From Desulfoferrobacter suflitae (GTDB taxonomy: Bacteria; Desulfobacterota; Syntrophobacteria; Syntrophobacterales; Syntrophobacteraceae), in NCBI RefSeq assembly GCF_022603395.1, contig NZ_JAIBKA010000001.1, positions 372,001-436,000 of the forward strand: a stretch of DNA of 64,000 nt, in the 5' to 3' direction. This document shows positions 16,557-26,305 of this stretch, one piece after another. How positions within the stretch are numbered: the first letter of the stretch is position 1; each line of letters opens with the position of its first letter. The translations under genes were made by a program, and so were the position numbers. The notes beneath the pieces are model-generated. The model searched no databases, was not told the DNA's origin, and saw only the letters and a program-made list of their open reading frames with translations.

Positions 16557-18146
16557 ATGAAAGACCTCTTCTCGTTTATCGCGACCATCCGCTGGCAAGA
16601 TGTAGTGGACATCCTCATCAACAGCTACATTTTGTTCCGCATTTACGTCCTTTTCCAGGGAACCAATGCATTCCGCGTGCTGGTCGGCATCACTTCCCTG
16701 TGGATCCTGCAGGAAGTAGCCGCCTCCATGGGACTCATTCTGACCAGTTGGGTCGTCAGGGGCATTACGGCAGCGGCGGCAATCATTATCATCGTCGTTT
16801 TCCGCAACGAAATCAGATCCGCATTGCAGGCCAGGAACCTGAAGACGTTCCTCTGGGGTTCTCCCAATCAGGAACAGGCGACACCCGTCGAGATCATTGC
16901 TGACAGTGTTTATCAGATGGGAAGAAAGAGAGTCGGCGCCCTCATCGTGATCCCAGGTCGGGAAGATTTCTCGGAAATTGTGCACGGGGGGATCCAGTGG
17001 AACGGTACGCTCTCCCAGGAAATGCTCTTGAGCATTTTCTGGCCCAAGAATCCGGTGCATGACGGCGCTATCATCATCCAAAACAACCGCGTTACCGAAG
17101 TAGGAGTGCTGCTCCCCCTCTCCCAACGCATGGATCTGCCAACCTTCTACGGCACCCGTCATCGCGCGGCCGCGGGTCTGGCGGAACGATCGGACGCGCT
17201 CGTCATCGTAGTTTCTGAAGAACGGGGTCGGGTGACCATTGCCAAAGGCCATACCATCAAAGCGGTTGCCCAACCCGAAGAACTGGTGCAAATTCTTAAA
17301 GAACATCTCAATCTGTTTGATCAAACGAAACAACAGAAGAAGCGAGAGCAACTCAGGCTCACAGCGGCCGCGCTGATCTCTCTGATCATCGTTGCGGGCA
17401 TCTGGTTTGGCTTCACCCGAAGCCGCGACACATTCATCGCCCTCAATGTTCCAATCGAATACGTCAATCGCCCGACGAATTTGGAAATCCTCAATACCTC
17501 GATAGATGAAGTGCGCCTCCAGCTCTATGGATCGAGCGCTCTGATCAGATCCTTGCGACCCGGTCAGGTGCAGGTTCGCATTGATCTGGGCAAAGCCGCC
17601 GAGGGTCGCAACTCCATTCCAATCACACAGGAAAACATTGTGCTGCCGCCCGGGGTATTTCTGAACAAGGTTGAACCCCCCACAGTGGATGTGATGCTGG
17701 ACGTTCCCATCACCAAGGAACTACCTGTGCAGGTGGACTGGGCAGGCCATTTGCCGGATAATCTGGTGTTGAAGGAAATGAAAGTTTTACCGGCAGCAGT
17801 TCAGGTGGTCGGCGGAAGCAAGATACTGGATAAAGTGGAGACCATCTATACTGCCCCGGTGCGCCTGGATAATCTCACCAAGTCGGGGTCCTTGACCGTT
17901 TCCCTGATTTTAACGCCGGCATCTTTGAAGCTCGCGCCCAATTCTTCGGAGCGAGTCACAGACAACTATGTGATAGAGGAACGTCACCCCACTGACAAAA
18001 GAGGAAGCCTACATTTGAGGCACCGTTATGCCTGCTTCAAAACAGGAAATTACTCAATCCCGTCGCAAGCGATTGCTTTGGCTGGGTTATCTGGGTTGGA
18101 TCATCGTACTCTCTTTCGCATTTATCCTCAGGATCCTCGGATATAG
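16557..18146 (+). CDS. Diadenylate cyclase fused to YbbR repeats (CdaA-CdaR type), 3' end possibly frameshifted
   Basis: Makes c-di-AMP from two ATP. Three N-terminal membrane helices (about 15-82) precede a DAC domain with the catalytic motifs DGA (169-171) and RHR (201-203). A further membrane helix (about 267-286) leads into a YbbR region (about 295-470). In Firmicutes the cyclase CdaA and its YbbR regulator CdaR are separate neighbouring genes; here they form one chain. The reading frame overruns the next gene by 119 bases, and the last 45 residues look unlike YbbR. If one A of the AAAA run at 17997-18000 is dropped, the frame ends at TGA 18016-18018, just before the next gene's ATG, giving 486 residues. 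Confidence 0.88.
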   Translation: MKDLFSFIATIRWQDVVDILINSYILFRIYVLFQGTNAFRVLVGITSLWILQEVAASMGLILTSWVVRGITAAAAIIIIVVFRNEIRSALQARNLKTFLWGSPNQEQATPVEIIADSVYQMGRKRVGALIVIPGREDFSEIVHGGIQWNGTLSQEMLLSIFWPKNPVHDGAIIIQNNRVTEVGVLLPLSQRMDLPTFYGTRHRAAAGLAERSDALVIVVSEERGRVTIAKGHTIKAVAQPEELVQILKEHLNLFDQTKQQKKREQLRLTAAALISLIIVAGIWFGFTRSRDTFIALNVPIEYVNRPTNLEILNTSIDEVRLQLYGSSALIRSLRPGQVQVRIDLGKAAEGRNSIPITQENIVLPPGVFLNKVEPPTVDVMLDVPITKELPVQVDWAGHLPDNLVLKEMKVLPAAVQVVGGSKILDKVETIYTAPVRLDNLTKSGSLTVSLILTPASLKLAPNSSERVTDNYVIEERHPTDKRGSLHLRHRYACFKTGNYSIPSQAIALAGLSGLDHRTLFRIYPQDPRI

Positions 18147-19425
18147 CCAGATAACTCTGTTTCACATCGGTGTGCTCTTCACAGCGGCCAGTGCAGCGCA
18201 TTTGGTCTGCTACATCATGGTGGCGACGGGCCTGGACCGTCGCTTCACTTTCGATCCTCATTTCGTATTCATCCCCAACTGGATCTTCTTTGCACCGATG
18301 GTGGCGTACGGCTACTATTGCCTCGGGAATGCCAGAGGTTTGATGCAGGTAGGCTGGTTCATGGGCTTTTTCTTCTGTGCCGGCTATGTGCGTTTTCGCG
18401 GAGTCATCCTCACAGCCTGCTGGTACATGCTCCTCTACTTGGCGGTGCTGTTGATTGCTCAATGGCGTGGACAGCCGGTAGACCTGCTGAGAGAAGCGAT
18501 TCGCAGCGGCATCTTTCTCGCAGTGTGCATATTTTTTGCCTTTCTGCTGGATATGGTCGCCGCTCAAAAGCAATACCTTCAGGCATCCATCAAGACACTG
18601 AAGGAAAAAGATCGTATGATCTCACTGCTCAATGAGAAACTGGCCAAGTTTGTCACCACTCCGCTGGTGGAGGAACTGGCACGAGGTGAGGGGGAAGCGG
18701 TGTTGAGCCATCAGCGCCGCAAAATAACCGTATTTTTCTCCGACATCCAGGATTTCAGTATCATCACAGACGCCATGGAACCAGAGGAGCTTGCGCAGCT
18801 TTTGAACGAATACTTTGCCGAAATGATCCAGCTCGTCTACCACTTTGGCGGGACAGTTGACAAGATTATGGGGGACGGATTGGTAGTGCTGTTCGGTGCG
18901 CCGGTGGCCATAGAGCCTCCCGTCGGCGCACTCCGCTGCGTCCGTATGGCAGTCCAGATGCAGGAACGGCTGGTCAGTCTTAACGAGCGGTGGAGAGCAG
19001 GAGGATTTGCCCACACCATCAACGTGCGCATGGGGATCAACACTGGCTTGGCGGTAGTGGGCAGTTTTGGATCCGATGATTGGGTCAACTATACGGCGAT
19101 CGGCGGCCAGATGAATATAGCGGCCCGGCTGCAGCAGATGGCGGAACCGGGCAAAATACTCTTAAGTCATTCAACTTACGCGCTGATAGCGCACAGTGTG
19201 AAAACCAAAAGGCTCGGCCAAACCACCCTCAAGGGCCCTCACTACCCCATACAAGTGTATCAATTCGAGGGGTTTACAGAAGAGGAGGAAAAGCCCCGCT
19301 CCCTGGCTTGGCATGCTCAGGGCTGCTCCGTCTGTCTGCAGCCGGATGCGCTCGATATCCCTGAAAAAGAATCTTTTCTGCTCATGTTGGAGGAATACCT
19401 GGGGAAGCCCACTGAGAATTCTTAA
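18028..19425 (+). CDS. Membrane-bound class III adenylate/guanylate cyclase
   Basis: A 465-residue protein with about six N-terminal membrane segments (18-178), a short linker helix, and a class III cyclase catalytic domain (about 228-425). Metal-binding Asp residues are D239 in FFSDIQDFS and D283 in KIMGDG. K279 and the Thr of NYTAIGG are the pair expected for ATP selection in class IIIb enzymes, and the transition-state Asn/Arg lie in MNIAARL. cAMP is therefore the likelier product. ATG 18028 has GAGG seven bases upstream. It follows the c-di-AMP synthase on the same strand. Confidence 0.88.
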   Translation: MPASKQEITQSRRKRLLWLGYLGWIIVLSFAFILRILGYSQITLFHIGVLFTAASAAHLVCYIMVATGLDRRFTFDPHFVFIPNWIFFAPMVAYGYYCLGNARGLMQVGWFMGFFFCAGYVRFRGVILTACWYMLLYLAVLLIAQWRGQPVDLLREAIRSGIFLAVCIFFAFLLDMVAAQKQYLQASIKTLKEKDRMISLLNEKLAKFVTTPLVEELARGEGEAVLSHQRRKITVFFSDIQDFSIITDAMEPEELAQLLNEYFAEMIQLVYHFGGTVDKIMGDGLVVLFGAPVAIEPPVGALRCVRMAVQMQERLVSLNERWRAGGFAHTINVRMGINTGLAVVGSFGSDDWVNYTAIGGQMNIAARLQQMAEPGKILLSHSTYALIAHSVKTKRLGQTTLKGPHYPIQVYQFEGFTEEEEKPRSLAWHAQGCSVCLQPDALDIPEKESFLLMLEEYLGKPTENS

Positions 19426-19432
19426 TTCAGAT

Positions 19433-20779
19433 TCAACTTGCTTCCATGGAACAACCATTTTTCAGGGAATGGATAATCCTGTTGGCTCGTTCTTCCACTT
19501 CGGGAATCATCTCTACGAGGGCCTTGAGAGAACTCAATACTTTCTTGGTCTGTTGCTTGTGCGGAATATCCAGTGCCGGATGGTCCAACAACTTTATTAT
19601 TTCTTCGAGTTTGACAAGCTTATCTACGCTGAAATCCGTGTAAGCGAGCTGCGACCATTTCAGCCGCAGATCGAGCGGAAGGTGATCCATTTGCAGCGCC
19701 AAATTCTGGTCCATCCCGACCCAGATGGCTTTACCCAATCTTGCCAGCAGTCTTTGAATCTCCTCCGTCTCCTGCTTCCAGCTATGACTCTCCAGGAGCA
19801 GGCGCTGCCATTTGGGCAGGATCTTGTTGTTCAACCATTTCTCACCCAGCGAGGGCATGAGAGCTAGATTGGCCATTTCCGTTTGTTCGCTGAGGAGCAC
19901 TTCCCCAATCTTGCCCAGGTTGCCCTTACCGTTCAGGTCTCCCAGATGCAGACTCAGGAGGTCATTGAGGCGGGCTAGGATGGCATTCTTGTTGTCGAGC
20001 TCTGGAAAGGCCTTTTCCAGTTGCTTTTCCCACTGCTCTCTAAGAAAGCTGATTTCGGCATTGATGGCGGAAAAGATAAAGCCCAGTTTGATCAGTGTGT
20101 TGCGCAATTCATGGGCGAGTACGTTGCAGCTTTGCAGGCGCTGCCTGGCGAGTTCCTTTTGGGCGTCGGACAAGGTTTCACGAATATGCAACGACAGCAG
20201 TTCGGTTCCGAGGATTCTGGAGAGCTTCTTGATGATCTTGGTGGAGCGATCGCCGCGGCGGATGGTGTAAGGCAGGAAGTGTATTTTGATGACTGCCACT
20301 ACCAGATATTCCGTATCCTGCCAGATGGGCTTGCCCTCCCAATCCAAAGGATAATCCGGTTGGGCGCAGTCTCCGTACAGGTAGGGTTTCTTGACCAGCA
20401 CCGGTTCCATGTGGTGGAAGTCTTCGATTTCACCTTCCAGTTGTTTGCGGACACTGCGAATGTCTTCGTATGGATTGTCCGCCGTCCAACTCTTTTGCTT
20501 TTCCACGCACCATCCCATTGCCTCAAGGACATGGCCGGGGTTGTCTTGATACTGTTGCCAGGTCTTGCCGGGAAAATTGTAGTCGGAAGCTTCAGGCAAA
20601 CCCCACTGGATTTGGTCGGTATCCTCCAGACGAATACCGGAAGTGATGCGCACGGCGGTGACGTCGGGAATAGGACCGATACGATAGATAGTCCCCTTGG
20701 TGGCGTGGCTCAAACTCAATAAAATGGTTTCAATCATCTCCTTACAGGTCTTTTCAAGGAGATCATGGCTAATCAGCAT
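19433..20779 (-). CDS. H-box (HisKA-like) protein without a kinase ATPase domain
   Basis: From ATG 20779 (GAGAGG upstream) the product is 448 residues. The N-terminal 200 residues resemble an input domain, with VVAVIKIHFLPYTIRRGDRST. A helix follows with CNVLAHELRNTLIKLGFIFSAINAEIS, matching the phospho-acceptor H-box (His223) of histidine kinases. The rest is helical, and I find no N, G1, F or G2 boxes of an HATPase domain, so it cannot act as an ordinary kinase. It could be a phosphotransfer protein or a decayed kinase. It is convergent with the cyclase gene, with eight bases between the stops. Confidence 0.6.
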   Translation of the reverse strand: MLISHDLLEKTCKEMIETILLSLSHATKGTIYRIGPIPDVTAVRITSGIRLEDTDQIQWGLPEASDYNFPGKTWQQYQDNPGHVLEAMGWCVEKQKSWTADNPYEDIRSVRKQLEGEIEDFHHMEPVLVKKPYLYGDCAQPDYPLDWEGKPIWQDTEYLVVAVIKIHFLPYTIRRGDRSTKIIKKLSRILGTELLSLHIRETLSDAQKELARQRLQSCNVLAHELRNTLIKLGFIFSAINAEISFLREQWEKQLEKAFPELDNKNAILARLNDLLSLHLGDLNGKGNLGKIGEVLLSEQTEMANLALMPSLGEKWLNNKILPKWQRLLLESHSWKQETEEIQRLLARLGKAIWVGMDQNLALQMDHLPLDLRLKWSQLAYTDFSVDKLVKLEEIIKLLDHPALDIPHKQQTKKVLSSLKALVEMIPEVEERANRIIHSLKNGCSMEAS

Positions 20780-21049
20780 TCCAGGCCTCTCAAATAAATG
20801 GTCCATCTTCCACAACAGCGACATGTATCTTGAAAATTATGTCGAGTCAACCTGATTTTGTATTCCTCGCCGGTCTCGATACACGCATGATCCGGCTGCT
20901 TCTCCGGCGCCTGCCGGCGGGAAATTACAACAACTATTATAACTCATCTAATAATTTGTTTCACATGGAGAATGCGGCCAAGTTTTCTCAGGAGTGGCTA
21001 TATTCCGGAAAATTCGTGGGCAATTGCTGATAAGTGGGTCAATAAACCG

Positions 21050-22549
21050 TCAGATGCGGCCGTAGGTACGCGTCATTTCCAAGAGCCTCTGTTCGCATTC
21101 CGCCGTCAGCAAGTCCCCTTTGAGTCGCCAACTCCAGTTGCCGTGTACGGCTGCAGGGAGATTCATGCGGGCATTCTCTCCAAGTCCCAATACATCCTGT
21201 ATGGGAATGATTGCTGTGGCAGCCACGGACATCATAGCCAGTCTCACTAGCTCCCAATGGATGTTTTCTTCATCAACGCTTCTTCCCAGGTACCTGTAAA
21301 GACGATCCTTGTCGCTTTCGCTCGCTTCTTTCGCAAACCAGCCCTTCACCGTGTTGTTGTCATGGGTTCCGGTATACACTACACTGTTTTGAGTGTGATT
21401 GTGAAGGACGTATGGATTGGTAGCCAGATCGTCGCCGAAGGCAAACAGGAGTAATTTCATGCCGGCAAAACCATAAGCGAGCATGGTTTCTCTCACATCC
21501 GGTGTGATCGTGCCAAGGTCTTCGGCTATCACGGGCAGATAGGGAAAACGTCTGAGCAGTGTGTCGAAAAAGTCCCTGGCCGGCACTGCCATCCATTCGC
21601 CGTTGACTGCGGTCGATTCTCCAGCGGGCACTTCCCAGTAGCCGACAAAACCTCGAAAGTGATCCAGGCGAATCATGTCGAAAAGGTCCAGATTGTGCTC
21701 TATCCGCTTGATCCACCAGTCGTATCGCCGGCTCTGCAGCACATCCCAGTTATACACGGGATTGCCCCACAGCTGTCCGGTTGAACTGAAATAATCAGGA
21801 GGCACACCTGCAACAAAATTCGGTCGTTTCTCCTCATTCAGCTTAAAAATTTGCGGGTGAGCCCAAACGTCCGCACTGTCCAAACTCACATAAATCGGTA
21901 TGTCTCCCATGATTTGAATATTCTTCTCCCGGCAGTATTTCCTTAAAGCCGTCCACTGCCTGGCAAACAGGTACTGAAAAAACTTGGCCGCAACGACTTT
22001 CCGGGACAGCTTTCCCTGCCATTCCTGGAGTGCCGGTTCATGGCGGTCTCGCAGTTCCACCGGCCAATCATTCCACCCAGCTCCATGAAAGTTCCTCTTG
22101 CAACTGATAAATAGGGCATAATCGTCCAGCCAGTCGGCATTTGCTTCACAAAATCGGTTGAACTCGTAGTCCATTTCCTGGCGACCGGCAAACTTTTCAA
22201 ACGCCTTCTGGAGCAAGTGATACTTCAATGGATATACTCTATCGAAGTCGACTCGTTCATTGTCAAAAACCGGTTGGCCGGCAACGTCTGAACTATCCAG
22301 AAAGCCCTCCTGCACCAGCAGGTCGGGACTGATGAGTAGCGGATTCCCGGCAAACGCCGAGTGGGTGCAATAGGGAGAATTACCGCAGAAACTTGAAGTC
22401 GGCTCCAATGGAAGTACCTGCCAGACACTTTGTCCGCTGGCTGCAAGAAAATCGACGAATCGATAGGCTTCCGGGCCAAAGTCTCCAATCCCGTAATGGG
22501 AGGGAAGCGACGTGATATGTAGAAGGATTCCACTTCTTCTGGTTTGCAT
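21050..22549 (-). CDS. malQ: 4-alpha-glucanotransferase (amylomaltase, GH77)
   Basis: Transfers alpha-1,4-glucan segments between maltooligosaccharides. The 499 residues begin RRSGILLHITSLPSHYGIGDFGPEAYRFVDFL, as in GH77. Further signatures are GDIPIYVSLDSADVWAHP, the nucleophile region FDMIRLDHFRGFVGYWEVP, PVIAEDLGTITPDV and the acid/TGTHDNNT stretch. Start ATG 22549 has AGGCAGGA upstream. It is the last gene of the GlgE-maltokinase-GlgB-MalQ run. Confidence 0.95.
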   Translation of the reverse strand: MQTRRSGILLHITSLPSHYGIGDFGPEAYRFVDFLAASGQSVWQVLPLEPTSSFCGNSPYCTHSAFAGNPLLISPDLLVQEGFLDSSDVAGQPVFDNERVDFDRVYPLKYHLLQKAFEKFAGRQEMDYEFNRFCEANADWLDDYALFISCKRNFHGAGWNDWPVELRDRHEPALQEWQGKLSRKVVAAKFFQYLFARQWTALRKYCREKNIQIMGDIPIYVSLDSADVWAHPQIFKLNEEKRPNFVAGVPPDYFSSTGQLWGNPVYNWDVLQSRRYDWWIKRIEHNLDLFDMIRLDHFRGFVGYWEVPAGESTAVNGEWMAVPARDFFDTLLRRFPYLPVIAEDLGTITPDVRETMLAYGFAGMKLLLFAFGDDLATNPYVLHNHTQNSVVYTGTHDNNTVKGWFAKEASESDKDRLYRYLGRSVDEENIHWELVRLAMMSVAATAIIPIQDVLGLGENARMNLPAAVHGNWSWRLKGDLLTAECEQRLLEMTRTYGRI

Positions 22550-22599
22550 TCCTGCCTCGCACTAAAATAGGGGGTCAGCACAACATCATCAGGGTCGTC

Positions 22600-24528
22600 T
22601 CATTCGTTCGATTCGTGCCTGAAGAACACGATTCCCAGGGGAGGCAGGGTGGTGGAAATCGACTGGTATTTGCCGTGACAGGGAATAGGAGTCGCTGCCA
22701 GTCCGCCGAAATTGCCGTAGCCGCTGCCTCCGTAACTCTTGGCGTCACTGTTCATGATTTCTTTCCAGAGGCCATCCCGAGGTACACCTATACGGTAGTT
22801 GGTGCGTGGAACCGGAGTGAAATTGGCCGCCACCAGGACAATCTCGCGCCCGTCCCTTGCTTTCCTCATGAAACTGATCACACTGGATTCGGTGTCATGG
22901 AAATCAACCCATTCAAACCCGTCATTACTGAAATCCAGCTGATGAAGAGCGGGTTCTTGCCGGTAGAGCCGATTCAGATCCTGCACCCAACGAAGCATTC
23001 CCTGATGCTGCTCCATTTCCAGCAAATTCCAATCCAGGCTCTTTTCATGGTACCATTCATCCCATTGGCCAAACTCAGCCCCCATGAATAAGAGCTTCTT
23101 GCCCGGGTGCGCGTACATGTACCCGTACAGCAGCCTGAGATTGGCAAATTTCTGCCAGTCATCGCCCGGCATCTTGCGAATCAAAGATCCTTTACCGTAA
23201 ACGACCTCATCGTGCGACAGAGGCAGCACAAAGTTTTCGAAAAAAGCGTACCAGATGCTGAATGTCAATTGATTCTGGTGGTATTTTCTGAACACCGGGT
23301 CGTTGGCGAAATAATCCAGTGTGTCGTGCATCCACCCCATGTTCCATTTCATTCCGAAGCCCAACCCACCGACATAGGCCGGCCTGGAAACCATGGGCCA
23401 CGAAGTCGATTCTTCCGCTATGGTTTGGGTGTCCGGAAAGTCGTGGTAGACCATTTCATTGAAGCGACGCAGAAAAGAGATAGCATCAATGTTTTCCCTG
23501 CCCCCGTATTCGTTGGGAATCCACTCGCCCTCATTGCGGGCGTAATCCAGGTAGAGCATGGAAGCTACCGCATCGACCCGCAGGCCGTCGGCATGATATT
23601 TTTCCAGCCAAAACATGGCACTGCTGATGAGAAATGATCGCACTTCATTGCGGCCATGGTTGAATATGTAACTGTTCCATTCGGGATGGAAGCCTTTCTT
23701 GGGATCGGCATGCTCGTACAGGTAGGTTCCGTCAAAGTAGGCCAGGCCATGCTCATCGGCCGGAAAATGGGAAGGAACCCAGTCGAGGATGACCCCGATT
23801 CCATTGTGGTGCAGTCTGTCGACCAGATGCATAAGATCCTGCGGACTGCCGTATCTCGATGTCGGAGCAAAATAGCCCACGGTCTGATACCCCCAGGAAC
23901 CGTAAAACGGATGTTCCATAATGGGCAGGAATTCCACGTGAGTGAACCCCATCGTGCTCAGATAATCGGGTAGGTATTCTGCCATTTCCTGATAGCTGAG
24001 CGAGCGGTTTTCTTCCTCGGGAACCCTGCGCCAGGAACCGTGATGTATTTCATAAATGGATAGGGGAGCCTCCAGGCTGTTCTTCTCATGCCTGTCCGCC
24101 ATCCACCCGCGGTCATCCCATTCATAGGTCAGGTCCCATACTACCGAAGCCGTCAAAGGAGGTGTCTCCGAGCGAAAGGCAAACGGATCGCCCTTGTCCA
24201 CACGATAGCCGTTGAAGCGCGACGCGATATGATACTTGTAAACCGTGCCGTTGCCGACTCCCGGGATGAATCCTTCCCATATCCCCGAAGCATCTGCTCT
24301 CACCTTAAGGGGGTGGGATGCTTTGTCCCATCCGTTGAAATCCCCGATGACCGTAACCGCCTCCGCATTGGGCGCCCATACAGCAAAATGAACTCCCTGC
24401 ACACCGTCGACCTCAGCAAGATGCGATCCCATTTTTTCGTAAAGTTTAAAATGATTTCCTTCCTTAATCAGATAAATGTCGTGGTCGGTCAAAAGGCTTC
24501 CGGCATATATCACATTATGCTGATTCAT
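22600..24528 (-). CDS. glgB: 1,4-alpha-glucan branching enzyme GlgB
   Basis: Introduces alpha-1,6 branches in glycogen-like glucans. The 642 residues carry a CBM48 N-terminal domain ([20 protein letters not shown]) and a GH13 barrel. Visible are [30 protein letters not shown], the nucleophile motif [16 protein letters not shown], the acid/base [10 protein letters not shown], and [17 protein letters not shown]-terminal beta domain ends the protein. AAGGAGG precedes the ATG. Confidence 0.96.
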   Translation of the reverse strand: MNQHNVIYAGSLLTDHDIYLIKEGNHFKLYEKMGSHLAEVDGVQGVHFAVWAPNAEAVTVIGDFNGWDKASHPLKVRADASGIWEGFIPGVGNGTVYKYHIASRFNGYRVDKGDPFAFRSETPPLTASVVWDLTYEWDDRGWMADRHEKNSLEAPLSIYEIHHGSWRRVPEEENRSLSYQEMAEYLPDYLSTMGFTHVEFLPIMEHPFYGSWGYQTVGYFAPTSRYGSPQDLMHLVDRLHHNGIGVILDWVPSHFPADEHGLAYFDGTYLYEHADPKKGFHPEWNSYIFNHGRNEVRSFLISSAMFWLEKYHADGLRVDAVASMLYLDYARNEGEWIPNEYGGRENIDAISFLRRFNEMVYHDFPDTQTIAEESTSWPMVSRPAYVGGLGFGMKWNMGWMHDTLDYFANDPVFRKYHQNQLTFSIWYAFFENFVLPLSHDEVVYGKGSLIRKMPGDDWQKFANLRLLYGYMYAHPGKKLLFMGAEFGQWDEWYHEKSLDWNLLEMEQHQGMLRWVQDLNRLYRQEPALHQLDFSNDGFEWVDFHDTESSVISFMRKARDGREIVLVAANFTPVPRTNYRIGVPRDGLWKEIMNSDAKSYGGSGYGNFGGLAATPIPCHGKYQSISTTLPPLGIVFFRHESNE

Positions 24529-24606
24529 GAGTTCCTCCTTGGAGCTGCCTTTAGCATGAAAATCTTTACTGCCAAAAAGAGCGGGTATGGTTGGGCTGTC
24601 GTCATG

Positions 24607-26241
24607 CTATTTGAGAACAGACCCGATTCCTTTGATTGGGATACGTGCCCAGGCTGGCCGGTTGTTCAATTCGTAGCCGATTTCATACACCGCCTTTTCC
24701 GCCAGCAAAAACTGCAGCAACAACCGCCGCTGTGATGACTCCTGCGGAACCCATGGCACATTCCCGCTGCATTCCAGGTAAGAATGGAGAAAGGTCGCGG
24801 CCATGACTGAATACCAGAGGTCCGCCCAGGGTTCCAACGGGAATGCCCCCTTGGAAAACTCCGAAGGTTGTGTCAGTAGCGGCAGATACGCCGCATAGTG
24901 AAACGAGCGAATCATTCCTGCAACATCCTTGAGCGGCGCCTGCTTCATCCTTCTTTCAGCGAGCGACCTGGCCGGTTCGCCTTCAAAGTCAATGATGACA
25001 AAGTCATTTTCGGTGACCAGCACCTGGCCCAAATGATAATCCCCGTGGATTCTGGTCAACATGGAAGTCATATCAGCGGTGGCGAGCATCTGCAGATTTT
25101 CCGCCATCCGGGTATCAAGATTGAGAAGCGCGTCGGCCTCCGCCTGCAGATCCCCGGGCAACCCATTCCAATTGTCGCGCAACAGGGACAAGACCTGTTT
25201 TGTCAAATCTTGTAAAGACTTAACCATGGCTCTTTGAAAGGCCGGAGTGAAAGGTTGCGGACAGAAATTTGCATCATCCTTTCCCGAGGCGAGGGCCGCA
25301 TGCAATTGTGCGCTGCGTTTGCCAAGGAGGGCAGCCAAATCGACGCATGGCTGCCCGATCAGTTGCACACAAAATGGGGCAATTTCAGCGCGGGAAAAGT
25401 CCAATAAAACGGGTGGATGCGGCACACTGTCAGACACTTGTGGACCGCTTGCAAGAATCCTGCGGTAATATTCTCCGGCTCTTTGCAAGTAATAACTCCA
25501 CGCATCCCCCTGATTGGCCACAAACTTCTGCAAAAGGCAAATGGATATCGGCTCGGCCCCCCTTTTTGTGTACTCGATTTCACCCGCATACGCTGGGGTG
25601 TAGGAGAACCCGGCATGCTCAGTGAGGAATCGGCTGATTTCAAGATCGGGATTTAATCCCGTCTCAGGATGTCGATACAGCTTGAGGAAATAGTCCTGAC
25701 CATACAGCACCGAAGAATTAGACTGTTCAGCGACCAACACACGCGGTTCAAGGCCCGGCAACTGATCCTCACGGACATCGAGGGCTTTACCGCGAGAGCA
25801 GCTGAGTTGCCCATCTTGGGTCGAGACCGCAGCGTTCCCGGCTATGGAGTAAAACAAAGCGCGACAAAACGCATCGCAGTAGATTGCGTCGTAGAGAATT
25901 CCGTCAGCCCCATCGACCTCCACACTGCAAATGACTCCGCCGGGATACTCCTGTACAATGTCCGCGGCCTCCTCCTTGCCTGCAAAGGCGATGGGAAGCA
26001 GGTACCGTTCTTCCATGCCAGCCGCGTAGTCCACTCTAACCAGGAGAATCAAGTACCTGCCGGAAGCGTCGCCGCCCATGGGAATCCCTTCCAGGATTTC
26101 GATTGCTTGAATCTTGCGGCCTTTACCTCCAAACCAGCGGCATTCCCTGATATAAGAAGGAAGAATCGTTCTTTCCAGCTGGTTTCGGGCGGTACCCGCA
26201 AGGACCCGTTCCCAGCTCCCTTCAACCTCCAATTGTGGCAT
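24607..26241 (-). CDS. Maltokinase (Mak/Pep2 family)
   Basis: ATP-dependent phosphorylation of maltose to maltose-1-phosphate, the donor used by GlgE. The 544 residues resemble the aminoglycoside-phosphotransferase-like kinase that often forms the C-terminal half of TreS fusions. The catalytic loop is RIHGDYHLGQVL and the metal-binding motif IIDFEGEPARSLAERR. The N-terminal cap contains LPSYIRECRWFGGKGRKI. Here the kinase stands alone; no trehalose synthase gene is in the window. ATG 26241 is chosen for the GAGGG upstream; an ATG 42 bases earlier is less likely. Confidence 0.88.
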   Translation of the reverse strand: MPQLEVEGSWERVLAGTARNQLERTILPSYIRECRWFGGKGRKIQAIEILEGIPMGGDASGRYLILLVRVDYAAGMEERYLLPIAFAGKEEAADIVQEYPGGVICSVEVDGADGILYDAIYCDAFCRALFYSIAGNAAVSTQDGQLSCSRGKALDVREDQLPGLEPRVLVAEQSNSSVLYGQDYFLKLYRHPETGLNPDLEISRFLTEHAGFSYTPAYAGEIEYTKRGAEPISICLLQKFVANQGDAWSYYLQRAGEYYRRILASGPQVSDSVPHPPVLLDFSRAEIAPFCVQLIGQPCVDLAALLGKRSAQLHAALASGKDDANFCPQPFTPAFQRAMVKSLQDLTKQVLSLLRDNWNGLPGDLQAEADALLNLDTRMAENLQMLATADMTSMLTRIHGDYHLGQVLVTENDFVIIDFEGEPARSLAERRMKQAPLKDVAGMIRSFHYAAYLPLLTQPSEFSKGAFPLEPWADLWYSVMAATFLHSYLECSGNVPWVPQESSQRRLLLQFLLAEKAVYEIGYELNNRPAWARIPIKGIGSVLK

Positions 26242-26305
26242 AGATCCCTCAGTTAACCTGTTGATCGGCCAAATGCGAGCCACTCAAGGCACCCACATTC
26301 CGCGC

